Origin: JACRCE01 sp038043305 | Lineage (GTDB): Bacteria > Desulfobacterota > GWC2-55-46 | Direction: 5' to 3' | NCBI GenBank assembly: GCA_038043305.1 | Contig: JBBTCG010000140.1 | Coordinates: 1 to 23,832 of the forward strand | DNA length: 23,832 nt | In this document: positions 15,110-22,452 of the stretch, piece after piece | Numbering within the stretch: position 1 is the stretch's first letter | Layout of the letters: each line of letters begins with the position of its first letter | Notes under the pieces: generated by a model | What the model was told of the DNA's origin: nothing | What the model saw: the letters and a program-made list of their open reading frames with translations, nothing else | Database searches by the model: none | Made by a program: the position numbers and the translations under genes

Positions 15110-16021
15110 GTGTACGATCTCATCATCATAGGCGCGGGGCCGGGCGGCCTTACGGCAGGGATATATGCGGCGCGCTCGCGCTGCAAGGCGCTGCTTATAG
15201 AGAAGGAGATGATAGGCGGCCAGATCGCGTCAAGCGACGTTATAGAAAACTACCCCGGCTTTCCGACGATAAGCGGGGCCGGACTCATGGAGTTGTTTGA
15301 AGCCCACGCAAAGGGCGCGGGGCTGGAGATAAAGTTCTCAGAGGCGCAAAATATTACGCTTGACGGCAACGTCAAGGTGATAAAGACGCCTGAAGGAGAG
15401 CTTCGCGCAAAGGCCGTCATCATCTCAACCGGCGCAAAGCCGAAAAGACTCGGCGTACCCGGAGAAAAAGAGTACACGGGCAAGGGCGTTTCATACTGCG
15501 CCACCTGCGACGGCCCGTTCTTCAGGGGCAGGGCCGTCATGGTCGTGGGCGGCGGGGACACGGCGATAAAGGAGGCGGTCTATCTGTCCAAGCTCGCCTC
15601 CAAGGTCTATATAGTACACAGGCGGGATAGGTTTCGCGCCGAAAAGATACATGAGGAAAAGGCAAGGGGCGCGGGCAATGTCGAGTTCCTTACGAGCCAT
15701 GTCCTCAAGGAGATAAAGGCAACAGACGGCCTCGTATCAAGCGCAATCGTCGGGGATTTGAAGTCCACGGCCGTAAAGGACGTCCCTGTCGAGGGGGTGT
15801 TCGTATTCGTGGGCATCAATCCGACCACGGATTTCGTTGACGTTGACAAGGACGAGGCAGGGTTCATAAAAACCAACCATGAGATGCAAACGAGCGTCCC
15901 CGGCATATATGCCGTTGGCGACTGCCGCGTAACGCCGTTACGACAGGTGTCCACCGCCGTTGGAGACGGCGCCTTTGCCGCTCACGCGGCCGGGGAGTAC
16001 ATTGAAAACTTCAAGCCTTGA
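15110..16021 (+). CDS. trxB: Thioredoxin reductase
   Basis: 303 residues, a two-dinucleotide-fold flavoprotein. The FAD-binding GAGPGG (8–13) is followed by the redox-active CATC (130–133) in GVSYCATCDGPFF, the NAD(P)H-site GGGDTAIKEA and the C-terminal FAD contact YAVGDCR. It passes electrons from a pyridine nucleotide to thioredoxin in the cytoplasm. The start is a GTG with GAGGAGGAAG just upstream. It follows hslU in the same operon, and its last ~20 nt overlap the likely start of the carbamate kinase gene. Confidence 0.93.
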   Translation: MYDLIIIGAGPGGLTAGIYAARSRCKALLIEKEMIGGQIASSDVIENYPGFPTISGAGLMELFEAHAKGAGLEIKFSEAQNITLDGNVKVIKTPEGELRAKAVIISTGAKPKRLGVPGEKEYTGKGVSYCATCDGPFFRGRAVMVVGGGDTAIKEAVYLSKLASKVYIVHRRDRFRAEKIHEEKARGAGNVEFLTSHVLKEIKATDGLVSSAIVGDLKSTAVKDVPVEGVFVFVGINPTTDFVDVDKDEAGFIKTNHEMQTSVPGIYAVGDCRVTPLRQVSTAVGDGAFAAHAAGEYIENFKP

Positions 16022-17036
16022 CAATACGGCGAAGCATATCAAGGGCGCTGGCGACAATACTTATGTTACCCCTGCGGTAAGCAGCTTTGCGCTGACCGGA
16101 CGGCGCGTCATCGTGTCGCTCGGCGGCAACGCCATATTAAGGCGCGGCGACAAGGGGCTGATCGAGGAGCAAAGCGATAACGCGGGCCGGGCATGCGCCT
16201 TCATAGCCGCTCTCGCGGGCAAGGCGCTTAGCGTCATCGTAACGCACGGCAACGGCCCGGTCGTGGGCAATATCGTCTTGAGAAACGAATGCGCCAGAGA
16301 CACCATTGCCCCCATGCCGCTCTACATCTGCGACGCGGACTCAGAGGGCGGGGTCGGCTTTATTATCCAACAGGCGATCTACAATCAGCTTCAGATAATT
16401 CATAAAACAGGGGAAGTCGCAGCCGTGATAACTCAGGTCGTGGTTGACGCTGATGACCCGGCCTTTGGTGCGCCGACAAAGCCGATAGGCCCCTATTACT
16501 CGGAGAAGGAAGCCGCAGAAATTAAAAGGACGCGGGGCTGGACAATGGCAAAAGACGCTGTAAGCGGGGTAAGGCGCGTTGTGCCGTCTCCGCGCCCCAA
16601 AAGGGTGGTGGAGGCAAGCGTAATAAGACGGCTTGCGGACTCAGGCGTTATCGTGATTGCCGCTGGCGGAGGAGGCGTGCCTGTAGTGGAGCTGGAGCAC
16701 GGGACGCTAAGAGGCATTGACGCGGTGATTGATAAAGACCTTGCCACGTCCCTGCTGGCCAAAGAGACCGGGGCGGAGATGTTCATAAACCTTACTCAGG
16801 TTGACATGGCGTACAAGGGGTTCGGCAAGCCGGGGCAGGAGCCGCTTTCGCGGCTTGATGTAAAAACCGCGCGCCGTTTGCTTGACGCCGGAGAGTTTCC
16901 CGCTGGCAGCATGGGGCCAAAGATTCAGGCCGCAATAGAGTTCATCGAGGCCGGAGGAAAAGAGGTTCTGATAACCTCGCCTGAGCGCATCGCTGAGGCG
17001 CTGGAAGGCAGGGCTGGAACGAGGATAGTGCCATAG
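16002..17036 (+). CDS. arcC: Carbamate kinase
   Basis: About 344 residues from a TTG at 16002. The amino-acid kinase fold shows VIVSLGGNAIL, VTHGNGPVVGNI, PTKPIGPYY, AAGGGGVPV, GIDAVIDKDLAT and FPAGSMGPKIQAA, all carbamate-kinase signatures. The enzyme interconverts carbamoyl phosphate plus ADP with carbamate plus ATP. No arginine deiminase or ornithine carbamoyltransferase gene is in the window, so the pathway is unknown. The start is uncertain: the conserved core begins about 45 residues after this TTG and no ATG precedes it in frame. TTG 16002 has GGGGAG just upstream and overlaps trxB by 20 nt; another TTG lies at 15960. Either gives an unusual N-terminal extension. Confidence 0.88.
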   Translation: MKTSSLDNTAKHIKGAGDNTYVTPAVSSFALTGRRVIVSLGGNAILRRGDKGLIEEQSDNAGRACAFIAALAGKALSVIVTHGNGPVVGNIVLRNECARDTIAPMPLYICDADSEGGVGFIIQQAIYNQLQIIHKTGEVAAVITQVVVDADDPAFGAPTKPIGPYYSEKEAAEIKRTRGWTMAKDAVSGVRRVVPSPRPKRVVEASVIRRLADSGVIVIAAGGGGVPVVELEHGTLRGIDAVIDKDLATSLLAKETGAEMFINLTQVDMAYKGFGKPGQEPLSRLDVKTARRLLDAGEFPAGSMGPKIQAAIEFIEAGGKEVLITSPERIAEALEGRAGTRIVP

Positions 17037-17073
17037 GTGTACAAGACGCCATTTCGTGTTAACATACAGGATA

Positions 17074-18447
17074 ATGGACATTATTTATTTTATAATCGGA
17101 GCCGCTATAAGCGCGATAATCGTTTGGCTCTTGGCAAGGTCTCATTACGGCGCGGCCTCTTCGGCATCTGAAGCCGTTGTCGGCGAGTTGAGGCGGCAGT
17201 TCGTTGACAAGGACGAGGAGTTGGCAAGACTCAGGGCCGAATCTCTCAAAGAGCGGCACGAAAAAGTCGAGGCAACGACGCGCCTTGAGGCCGCTCAGCA
17301 AGGGCTTGAGGAGCAGCGCGGCCTTATCGAGGCCATGAAGCAGGAGTTGAAGGACACCTTCAGCGCCCTGTCCGGCGCGGCGCTTGACAGCAACAACGAG
17401 CGGTTTTTGACCGTCGCCAAAGCAACCATCACGGCCATGCTCACTGAGACCGAGGGCAAGCTCGGCAAGCACACAAGCGCCATTGACGGCTGCATAAAGC
17501 CGTTGCAGGAGATGCTCCAAAGATACGACGTAGGGTTGCGCTCCCTTGAGGAAAAGAGGGCACGCGAACACGGCAGCCTCGCGGAGCAGCTTAAAGCGCT
17601 CACGCAAAACAACGCAAGCCTCCAGAAGGAGACGGCCAACCTTGTTACAGCGCTCAGAAAGCCGCAGGTTCGCGGCAGGTGGGGCGAGATGCAGCTTAGA
17701 AGGGTAGCCGAACTTTCAGGCATGTCAGGCCACTGCGACTTCACAGAGCAGGTTACGTTTGCAACCGATGACGGCAGCATAAGACCGGATATGATAGTTC
17801 ATCTTCCCGGCAGGCGCGATATAGTGGTTGACGCAAAGGTAACGTTGGAGGCGTACTTCGACGCACTCGCGGCGGCAACTGAGGATGATAAAAAGAGCGC
17901 CATGAAGAGACTAGGCCAACATGTTCGCGCTCATATAGACGGTCTCGCCAAAAAGGAGTACTGGAGCCAGTTCACTCAATCCCCTGAGTTGGTAGTGATG
18001 TTCCTGCCCGGAGAATCATCATTGGGCGCGGCGCTTGAGGAAGACCCCGACATCCTTGAGTACGCCATGACGAAAAAGGTTTTACTTGCGACGCCCGCTA
18101 CCTTCATGGCGCTCATGGCCGGAGTAGCCTCTGGATGGCGACAGGAGGACGTGGCAAAAAACGCGGACGAGCTGAGGACATTGGGCGCGGAGTTGTACAA
18201 AAGGATGAGCACGTTCGCGGCGCATCTTGCGCGAATGGGCGGCGCAATAAGCTCGGTCAATGACAGTTACAGCGAAGCCGTCGGATCGCTCGAATCAAGG
18301 GTGATGCCGACGATAAGGAAGTTTAAGGAGCTTGGCGCGGCAGGCGGGGACGATATACCCGAACTCAAACCAGTTGACAAAACGCCGAGGCCCATGCGCC
18401 TTGAGCATGAAACGGATAAGGAAATAACACCAACGGGGATCAAATGA
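17074..18447 (+). CDS. rmuC: RmuC-family DNA recombination protein
   Basis: About 457 residues. An N-terminal membrane anchor (residues ~2–22, DIIYFIIGAAISAIIVWLLA) leads into a long coiled coil (~30–190, rich in Glu/Lys/Leu). The RmuC domain follows, with the signature RGRWGEMQLRRVAELSGM, then VVDAKVTLEAYF and the FLPGESSL segment. In E. coli the family limits sequence inversions at short inverted repeats; a nuclease-like fold is inferred. This is notable given the inverted repeats in this window. I chose the ATG at 17074; an in-frame GTG at 17056 also exists. Its TGA overlaps the ATG of the next small gene. Confidence 0.93.
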   Translation: MDIIYFIIGAAISAIIVWLLARSHYGAASSASEAVVGELRRQFVDKDEELARLRAESLKERHEKVEATTRLEAAQQGLEEQRGLIEAMKQELKDTFSALSGAALDSNNERFLTVAKATITAMLTETEGKLGKHTSAIDGCIKPLQEMLQRYDVGLRSLEEKRAREHGSLAEQLKALTQNNASLQKETANLVTALRKPQVRGRWGEMQLRRVAELSGMSGHCDFTEQVTFATDDGSIRPDMIVHLPGRRDIVVDAKVTLEAYFDALAAATEDDKKSAMKRLGQHVRAHIDGLAKKEYWSQFTQSPELVVMFLPGESSLGAALEEDPDILEYAMTKKVLLATPATFMALMAGVASGWRQEDVAKNADELRTLGAELYKRMSTFAAHLARMGGAISSVNDSYSEAVGSLESRVMPTIRKFKELGAAGGDDIPELKPVDKTPRPMRLEHETDKEITPTGIK

Positions 18448-18707
18448 CAATCACAATCATAATCATAGTCGTCGGCGCCGCGCTTGCCGGGCTTGGCCCC
18501 GCATTCATCGCGCAGTTGAAGGGAAAGAGCTTTGTCAGGTGGTGGGTCTACGGGGTATTCCTGTTCCCTGTCGCCCTCCTGCACGCGCTGTCTATCGGGA
18601 TGGGCGCGATGCTGCAAACAAAGCGTTGCGGGTACTGCCGGTCAATGGTGCGCATGGATGCCCCGCACTGCCCAAGATGCGGCTACGAGTTCATAGACTG
18701 GTCGTAA
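18444..18707 (+). CDS. Small membrane protein with C-terminal zinc ribbon
   Basis: 87 residues. Two hydrophobic helices (about 3–23 and 34–56) are followed by a four-cysteine knuckle, C62-x2-C65 and C76-x2-C79 (CGYC, then CPRCGYEF), typical of a zinc-ribbon tail. The ATG overlaps the rmuC stop (ATGA), so it is probably translationally coupled to rmuC. I do not recognise a named family. The overlap, the ordered architecture and the ending before a convergent gap make it a real gene. Function unknown. Confidence 0.8.
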   Translation: MTITIIIIVVGAALAGLGPAFIAQLKGKSFVRWWVYGVFLFPVALLHALSIGMGAMLQTKRCGYCRSMVRMDAPHCPRCGYEFIDWS

Positions 18708-18743
18708 AGAGGGGCATGTGGTGAAGATGCGCGGCCAAGCGCC

Positions 18744-18902
18744 GTAGGGCGGGCATTGCCCGCCAAACATTTGCACACCTACGTGAATGGCGGGCGATGC
18801 CCGCCCTACAAAACTGTCCTTCCTTTCTACTCCGCCTCCATGACCATCCCGTCGTAGGCAAGCTCCACGCCTTGCGGCAATGATGCGTTGTCGGCCTCAT
18901 AG
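18744..18902. repeat. Tandem duplication unit 1 (GTAGGGCGGGC repeat plus copied gene end)
   Basis: Unit 1 of two, with a period of 163–164 bp. It begins with a palindromic element (GTAGGGCGGGCATTGCCCGCC ... GGCGGGCGATGCCCGCCCTAC in part), about 66 bp, followed by 97 bp identical to 18970–19066. It lies in the convergent gap 18708–18990, which holds nothing else. Confidence 0.92.
18827..18902 (-). pseudogene. Duplicated 3' fragment of the metallo-hydrolase gene
   Basis: 76 nt identical to the last 76 nt of the neighbouring PhnP-like gene (18991–19066), including the stop and about 24 codons ending YDGMVMEAE. It has no start and cannot make a protein on its own. It is a by-product of the tandem duplication. 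Confidence 0.9.
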
Positions 18903-18906
18903 CCCA

Positions 18907-19066
18907 GTAGGGCGGGCATTGCCCGCCAAAACATTTGCACACGCCCCTGAATGGCGGGCGATGCCCGCCCTACAAAACTGTCCTTCCTTTCTACTCCGCC
19001 TCCATGACCATCCCGTCGTAGGCAAGCTCCACGCCTTGCGGCAATGATGCGTTGTCGGCCTCATAG
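18907..19066. repeat. Tandem duplication unit 2
   Basis: The second copy of the unit, with a slightly different palindrome loop (one extra A, and GCCCCTG in place of CTACGTG) but an identical 97-bp flank. The flank is the true 3' end of the metallo-hydrolase gene. The GTAGGGCGGGC palindromes resemble common dispersed repeats in environmental bacteria (recalled, not searched). Confidence 0.92.
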
Positions 19067-19752
19067 TCAACGTTGTGGCCAAGGTGCGTAAACACGGTGC
19101 GTCTTGCCCTTACTGCCAAAGCCGCCTCAATGGCTTGGCTTATGGAAAAATGCGTGGGATGGGGTTTGTGCCTCAATGCGCCGAGTATGAGCAGGTCAAG
19201 CCCCTTTAGAGCAACCTCTGACTCCTTCGGGATGGATGAGCAGTCCGTCAGATAGGCCATGTTGCCGATGCGATAGCCGAGGATGGTATCCTTCCCATGG
19301 AGTATGTTTATAGGCTGGACTTCAATGCCGCCGAGCTTGAACATCCCTTTTACGACGCGCATGGAAAGCTTGGGCTTCCAGCCGTCGTTCGGGTCTTGAG
19401 TGAATATGTATTTGAATATGGAACGTATGCGGGAGATGGTTGCCTTGTTGCCATAGCATGGAATGACGGCTCCCTGCTGCGCCATGTTAAAAGCGCGGAG
19501 GTCGTCAATGCCGTGGACATGGTCAGCGTGATGGTGCGTGAAAAGCACGCCGTCGAGCCGCTCAAGGCCGTGCCTCAACGCCTGAGTCCTTAGATCCGTG
19601 GAGGTGTCAATGAGGATGGACGCTCCGTTTTCGATAAGAAGGGATGAGCGAGTGCGTTTGTTGCGCGGATGAGGCGAGGCGCAGACAACGCACTTGCAGC
19701 CTATGATGGGCACTCCTGTGGACGTGCCGCAGCCTAATATCGTGAGTTTCAT
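18991..19752 (-). CDS. PhnP-like MBL-fold metallo-hydrolase
   Basis: 253 residues from the ATG at 19752; the longer frame reads through a repeat. The metallo-beta-lactamase motif HHHADH (H73-x-H75-x-D77-H78) follows LGCGTSTGVP. A C-x-C-x2-C cluster (C19, C21, C24) matches the extra structural zinc site of PhnP-type phosphodiesterases, and the late HLGHN supplies further ligands. Likely activity is hydrolysis of a cyclic phosphate or related phosphodiester, but the substrate is not determined; no phosphonate (phn) genes are nearby. No clear Shine–Dalgarno sequence. Probably the last gene of the operon starting at 22097. Its 3' end has been duplicated downstream. Confidence 0.88.
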   Translation of the reverse strand: MKLTILGCGTSTGVPIIGCKCVVCASPHPRNKRTRSSLLIENGASILIDTSTDLRTQALRHGLERLDGVLFTHHHADHVHGIDDLRAFNMAQQGAVIPCYGNKATISRIRSIFKYIFTQDPNDGWKPKLSMRVVKGMFKLGGIEVQPINILHGKDTILGYRIGNMAYLTDCSSIPKESEVALKGLDLLILGALRHKPHPTHFSISQAIEAALAVRARRTVFTHLGHNVDYEADNASLPQGVELAYDGMVMEAE

Positions 19753-19767
19753 CCGGGGTTTTTCAAC

Positions 19768-19883
19768 GCCTACATTTCTTAAAAGAATGGTAGGCCAAAG
19801 AACCTTAATTGGGAATAAACACCAAGGCTGACCCCCGATAGAAACATTCGAGGGCAGGCGAATACTCATATTGCCCGTGCGGC
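19768..19883. repeat. Composite modular repeat, copy 2 (order H–Y–X–Z)
   Basis: Same modules as 12981–13096. H is the hairpin GCCTAC...GTAGGC (19768–19795) with a different inner sequence. Y (CCTTAATTGGGAATAA...AAGGCTG) runs to 19830, X (CCCCGATAGAAACATTCGAG...) to ~19857, and Z (GCGAATAC..ATATTGCCCG) covers 19858–19883. X and Y are exchanged relative to copy 1. It fills the gap between the heme-binding protein gene and the metallo-hydrolase gene. Confidence 0.82.
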
Positions 19884-19894
19884 AAGCACCGCGC

Positions 19895-20128
19895 TTATTC
19901 CTTGAATTCGCCGACCACCTTCAACTCGTCGAAGACCTCTTCGTCATGCGGCGCGTCGGCTAAAAACTCGGTGAGATCGCATCCGGCAAAGTGCTCGAAG
20001 TGCATCCCGTTTATGAAAAGCGGGCTTGACGTCGCGTCATAGACCTTGCCCTTGTATGCGATGTATATGGGGTTTGACGGGTTTGAGCCGTCGTATTTTT
20101 TCAGTTCATTTTCATCGAATATCTTCAT
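19895..20128 (-). CDS. Cytochrome b5-like heme/steroid-binding protein
   Basis: 77 residues forming a minimal cytochrome b5-like domain: YIAYKGKVYDAT, the heme-side segment FINGMHFEHFAGCDLTEFL (H43 and H46) and APHDEEV (H61), then the closing ELKVVGEF. Members of this short prokaryotic family are predicted to bind heme, probably through paired histidines; the partner is unknown. There is no signal peptide. GGAG lies 8 nt before the ATG. It follows the site-2 protease homologue by 39 bp and is likely co-transcribed with it. Confidence 0.88.
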   Translation of the reverse strand: MKIFDENELKKYDGSNPSNPIYIAYKGKVYDATSSPLFINGMHFEHFAGCDLTEFLADAPHDEEVFDELKVVGEFKE

Positions 20129-20167
20129 TAAAGACGCTCCATGCTTAGTGTGAAAAACCCTTAAAAC

Positions 20168-21055
20168 TCAGATAATATAGAATGGCGATGGCATGAAAGT
20201 CAATATAAATACGGCTGTCGAGATGGCGGTAATCACGCGCCTTCCGGCGTCCATCGGGACGCTTTGGTCTTCTATCGGCGGGTGTCCAAGCCCTATGATT
20301 GAGATGAGCGCGGCCCATATGAACCAACCGCTCCAGTAAACTGCTCCAAGCGCGATAAGCGCGGCCACCATCAGTTTCGAGAACCACCGGTGCCTTGTCC
20401 CGATAAGGGCGTAGACGATGTGCCCGCCGTCCAACTGGCCGAGCGGCAAAAGGTTCATGGCCGTTATGAACAAGCCTATCCAGCCCGCAAATGCGACCGG
20501 GTGCAGGAATATCTCTGCCCCTTCAGGCGTTACTCCAAGCGTCAGCCAGCTCAAAATCCTGAATATCAGGGACGAACCAAGCCCGAGGGTCTGCCCGGTC
20601 GGCATGTACGGCGCAACCGTCGAGAGGGTGAGGCCGTAGCCGGTTACGAAGATCGCCACGACGAATCCGGCCAGCGGCCCTGACGCGCCTATATCAACGA
20701 GCGCGTTCTTGGTGGTTATGGCCGAACGGATACGTATCACCGCCCCGAAGGTGCCTATCATGGGCGGTATGGGCGGCCCGGGTATGAACAGCGGGAGCGT
20801 GGTCTGGATGCCGTGCCTTCTTGAGGCGATGTAGTGCCCAAGCTCATGCGTGCCGAGTATGGCAAGGAGCGCGGCTGAAAACGGTATGCCCTGAGCCATG
20901 CTTTCCGGATTGGAGAATATGTCAGCGCCTTGGTACAACGCGCCTGCCGTAACGGTCGTCAGTATGGTGGCAGCGAGGAGCAGGGCCGGCCAGAAGAATG
21001 GTTTAACCCGGCCTTTCCTTTGCCCGTCGTGATGTACAGCGTAGTCCTCATTCAT
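20168..21055 (-). CDS. M50-family (site-2 protease-like) membrane metalloprotease
   Basis: About 295 residues from the ATG at 21055, supported by AGGAAG 7 nt upstream. There are several membrane helices. The zinc motif HELGH is at H70–H74 (ILGTHELGHYIASRRHG) and the second motif NLLPLGQLDGGH at ~201–212 supplies the aspartate ligand. No PDZ domain is visible. The GPPIPPMIGTFGAVIRI loop is typical of the plant EGY-like/bacterial M50 group. It would cleave within or next to a membrane; the substrate is unknown. The start overlaps the AI-2E family gene stop by 8 bp, indicating coupling. Confidence 0.9.
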   Translation of the reverse strand: MNEDYAVHHDGQRKGRVKPFFWPALLLAATILTTVTAGALYQGADIFSNPESMAQGIPFSAALLAILGTHELGHYIASRRHGIQTTLPLFIPGPPIPPMIGTFGAVIRIRSAITTKNALVDIGASGPLAGFVVAIFVTGYGLTLSTVAPYMPTGQTLGLGSSLIFRILSWLTLGVTPEGAEIFLHPVAFAGWIGLFITAMNLLPLGQLDGGHIVYALIGTRHRWFSKLMVAALIALGAVYWSGWFIWAALISIIGLGHPPIEDQSVPMDAGRRVITAISTAVFILTFMPSPFYII

Positions 21056-22097
21056 GCCGTGCTTCCTGATATATCTCGATCGCAACCAGCGCAACGCTTA
21101 CTATCAGAGGCCCCGCGATTATGCCGATGATGCCAAAGGCGCTTACCGCGCCGAGGATGCCGAAAAAGAGAAACAGCGGATGCATGTTGATCTTGCCGCC
21201 GACTATTATCGGTCTTAAAAGATTGTCCACAAGACCTATCACCAGAGTGCCCCATACAATGAGCGCTATGCCCTTGACATACGCGCCGGTTATCAGCAGA
21301 TATGCGGCCGCGGGCAGCCAGACAAGGGCGCAGCCTATGCCGGGAAGGAATGAGAGTATCAGCATGACGATGCCCCAGAGCACCGGGGCGGTCAGACCCA
21401 GCGCCCAAAACGCCCCTCCTCCGAGAAGCCCCTGAAGCGCGCCTACAAGCACCCCGCCGTTGACGCTTGCGGAGATAGCCGCGCTTGAGCGCTTGATTAT
21501 CTTTGCCTGATTGACGGCCGAGAGCGGCAGGATGCGTTTTATCGCCTCAAGGAGCCTCTCCCCGTCCTTGAACATATAAAACATGGTAAAAAAGGCAAGC
21601 ACCGCGTTGACGACAAACTCAAGAGAGCCTTTTATGAAGCCGGTTACGCCGCTTGCGGCAAATGAGGCGAATTCCTTTATGCCGCTTGCAAAGATGTTTT
21701 GAAGGTCTTGCGGCTCTAGCCCCGAGTACCGGGTTATGATCTGCATGAGATACGACGGCGTGAAGGCCGGGTTGTCATGCACGCGGTTCGATATGCCCTT
21801 TATGTACACGTCGGCCCATTGATATAAGTGAAACAGCTCGGATGCGGCGGCGCTTGCCATGATCACGACGGGGACGATGAGAAATAACGCAATCATGGCG
21901 CATGCAACGGCTGAGGCAACGGACGCCCCGTATCTTCCCGTGAAGATGCGTCTTTTAAGCCACTGGTAGTACGGGTGGAAAACAATCGCAAACACGCCCG
22001 CCCAGAACACGGGAACGAAGAAGGGCGCGGCAATGAGGTACACAAGGTACCCGGCAAGCAGCGCCAGAAGGAATGTAATGAGGCTCTCGGATTTCAT
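21048..22097 (-). CDS. AI-2E family transporter (PF01594-type membrane protein)
   Basis: 349 residues with about seven or eight membrane segments. Family motifs include VFWAGVFAIVFHPYYQWLKRR near the N-terminus, a long amphipathic middle region, ALGLTAPVLWGIVMLILSFLPGIG and the glycine-rich end FGIIGIIAGPLIVSVALVAI. Members are variously described as autoinducer-2 exporters (TqsA) or Na+/H+ antiporters, so the substrate is open. It is the first gene of the operon with the M50 protease, heme-binding protein and metallo-hydrolase genes. The start is the ATG at 22097 with no clear Shine–Dalgarno sequence. A promoter with a good −10 lies about 100 bp upstream. Confidence 0.9.
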   Translation of the reverse strand: MKSESLITFLLALLAGYLVYLIAAPFFVPVFWAGVFAIVFHPYYQWLKRRIFTGRYGASVASAVACAMIALFLIVPVVIMASAAASELFHLYQWADVYIKGISNRVHDNPAFTPSYLMQIITRYSGLEPQDLQNIFASGIKEFASFAASGVTGFIKGSLEFVVNAVLAFFTMFYMFKDGERLLEAIKRILPLSAVNQAKIIKRSSAAISASVNGGVLVGALQGLLGGGAFWALGLTAPVLWGIVMLILSFLPGIGCALVWLPAAAYLLITGAYVKGIALIVWGTLVIGLVDNLLRPIIVGGKINMHPLFLFFGILGAVSAFGIIGIIAGPLIVSVALVAIEIYQEARHE

Positions 22098-22195
22098 TAA
22101 GTATCAGGTCAATTGCGAGTATTGCAGGCTGTGCTGCACGGAGTTTCCCCTCGTTAAAACAAGGGCAAACCAAACCCGCCCGGTTACGCCAATAT

Positions 22196-22224
22196 ATTAT
22201 AACCACACAACCACGGTTATGCAA
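22196..22224 (-). promoter_or_regulatory. Promoter of the AI-2E/M50/heme protein/MBL operon
   Basis: On the − strand, TTGCAT (22224–22219), a 17-nt spacer and a consensus TATAAT (22201–22196). It would give a leader of about 90 nt before the ATG at 22097. The leader contains a small GGGC...GCCC hairpin of unknown meaning. No other gene is seen in 22098–22449. Confidence 0.65.
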
Positions 22225-22273
22225 AGGTCTCTTTATGACGGGAGACATGGCGGGACTGGGAGGGGCTTACATT

Positions 22274-22452
22274 GAAAGGCCGTGACCGTGAAAGACTCAA
22301 CCCCCAACCCCCTAAGTCCCCCTTGTCAGGGGGACTTTATCAGTGGGACTTTCACGGTTCACGGCCACGGTTCACGGCGTGCCGTCAGGAGTTTGCCCCT
22401 GACGGTATTTTACACGGTTCACGGTCGCGGCCTTTGTGCATCACGGCCTTTA
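22274..22452. repeat. Nested repeat array: family A with two other families inside
   Basis: Outer family A arms (GGCCGTGACCGTGAAAG at 22279 and CTTTCACGGTTCACGGCC at 22349) enclose a GTCCCCC...GGGGGAC repeat (about 22300–22348). After further CACGGTTCACGG arms, a GCCGTCAGGAG...CCCCTGACGG hairpin (22380–22404) sits inside another family A segment. The right end provides the stop codon of the DUF2769 gene (GTTAAAGGCCGTGA on the − strand). Confidence 0.85.

Noticed and set aside
22033..22275. Plus-strand ORF upstream of the AI-2E family gene
   Set aside because: It is mostly antisense to the AI-2E gene start and its promoter region and has no recognisable features.
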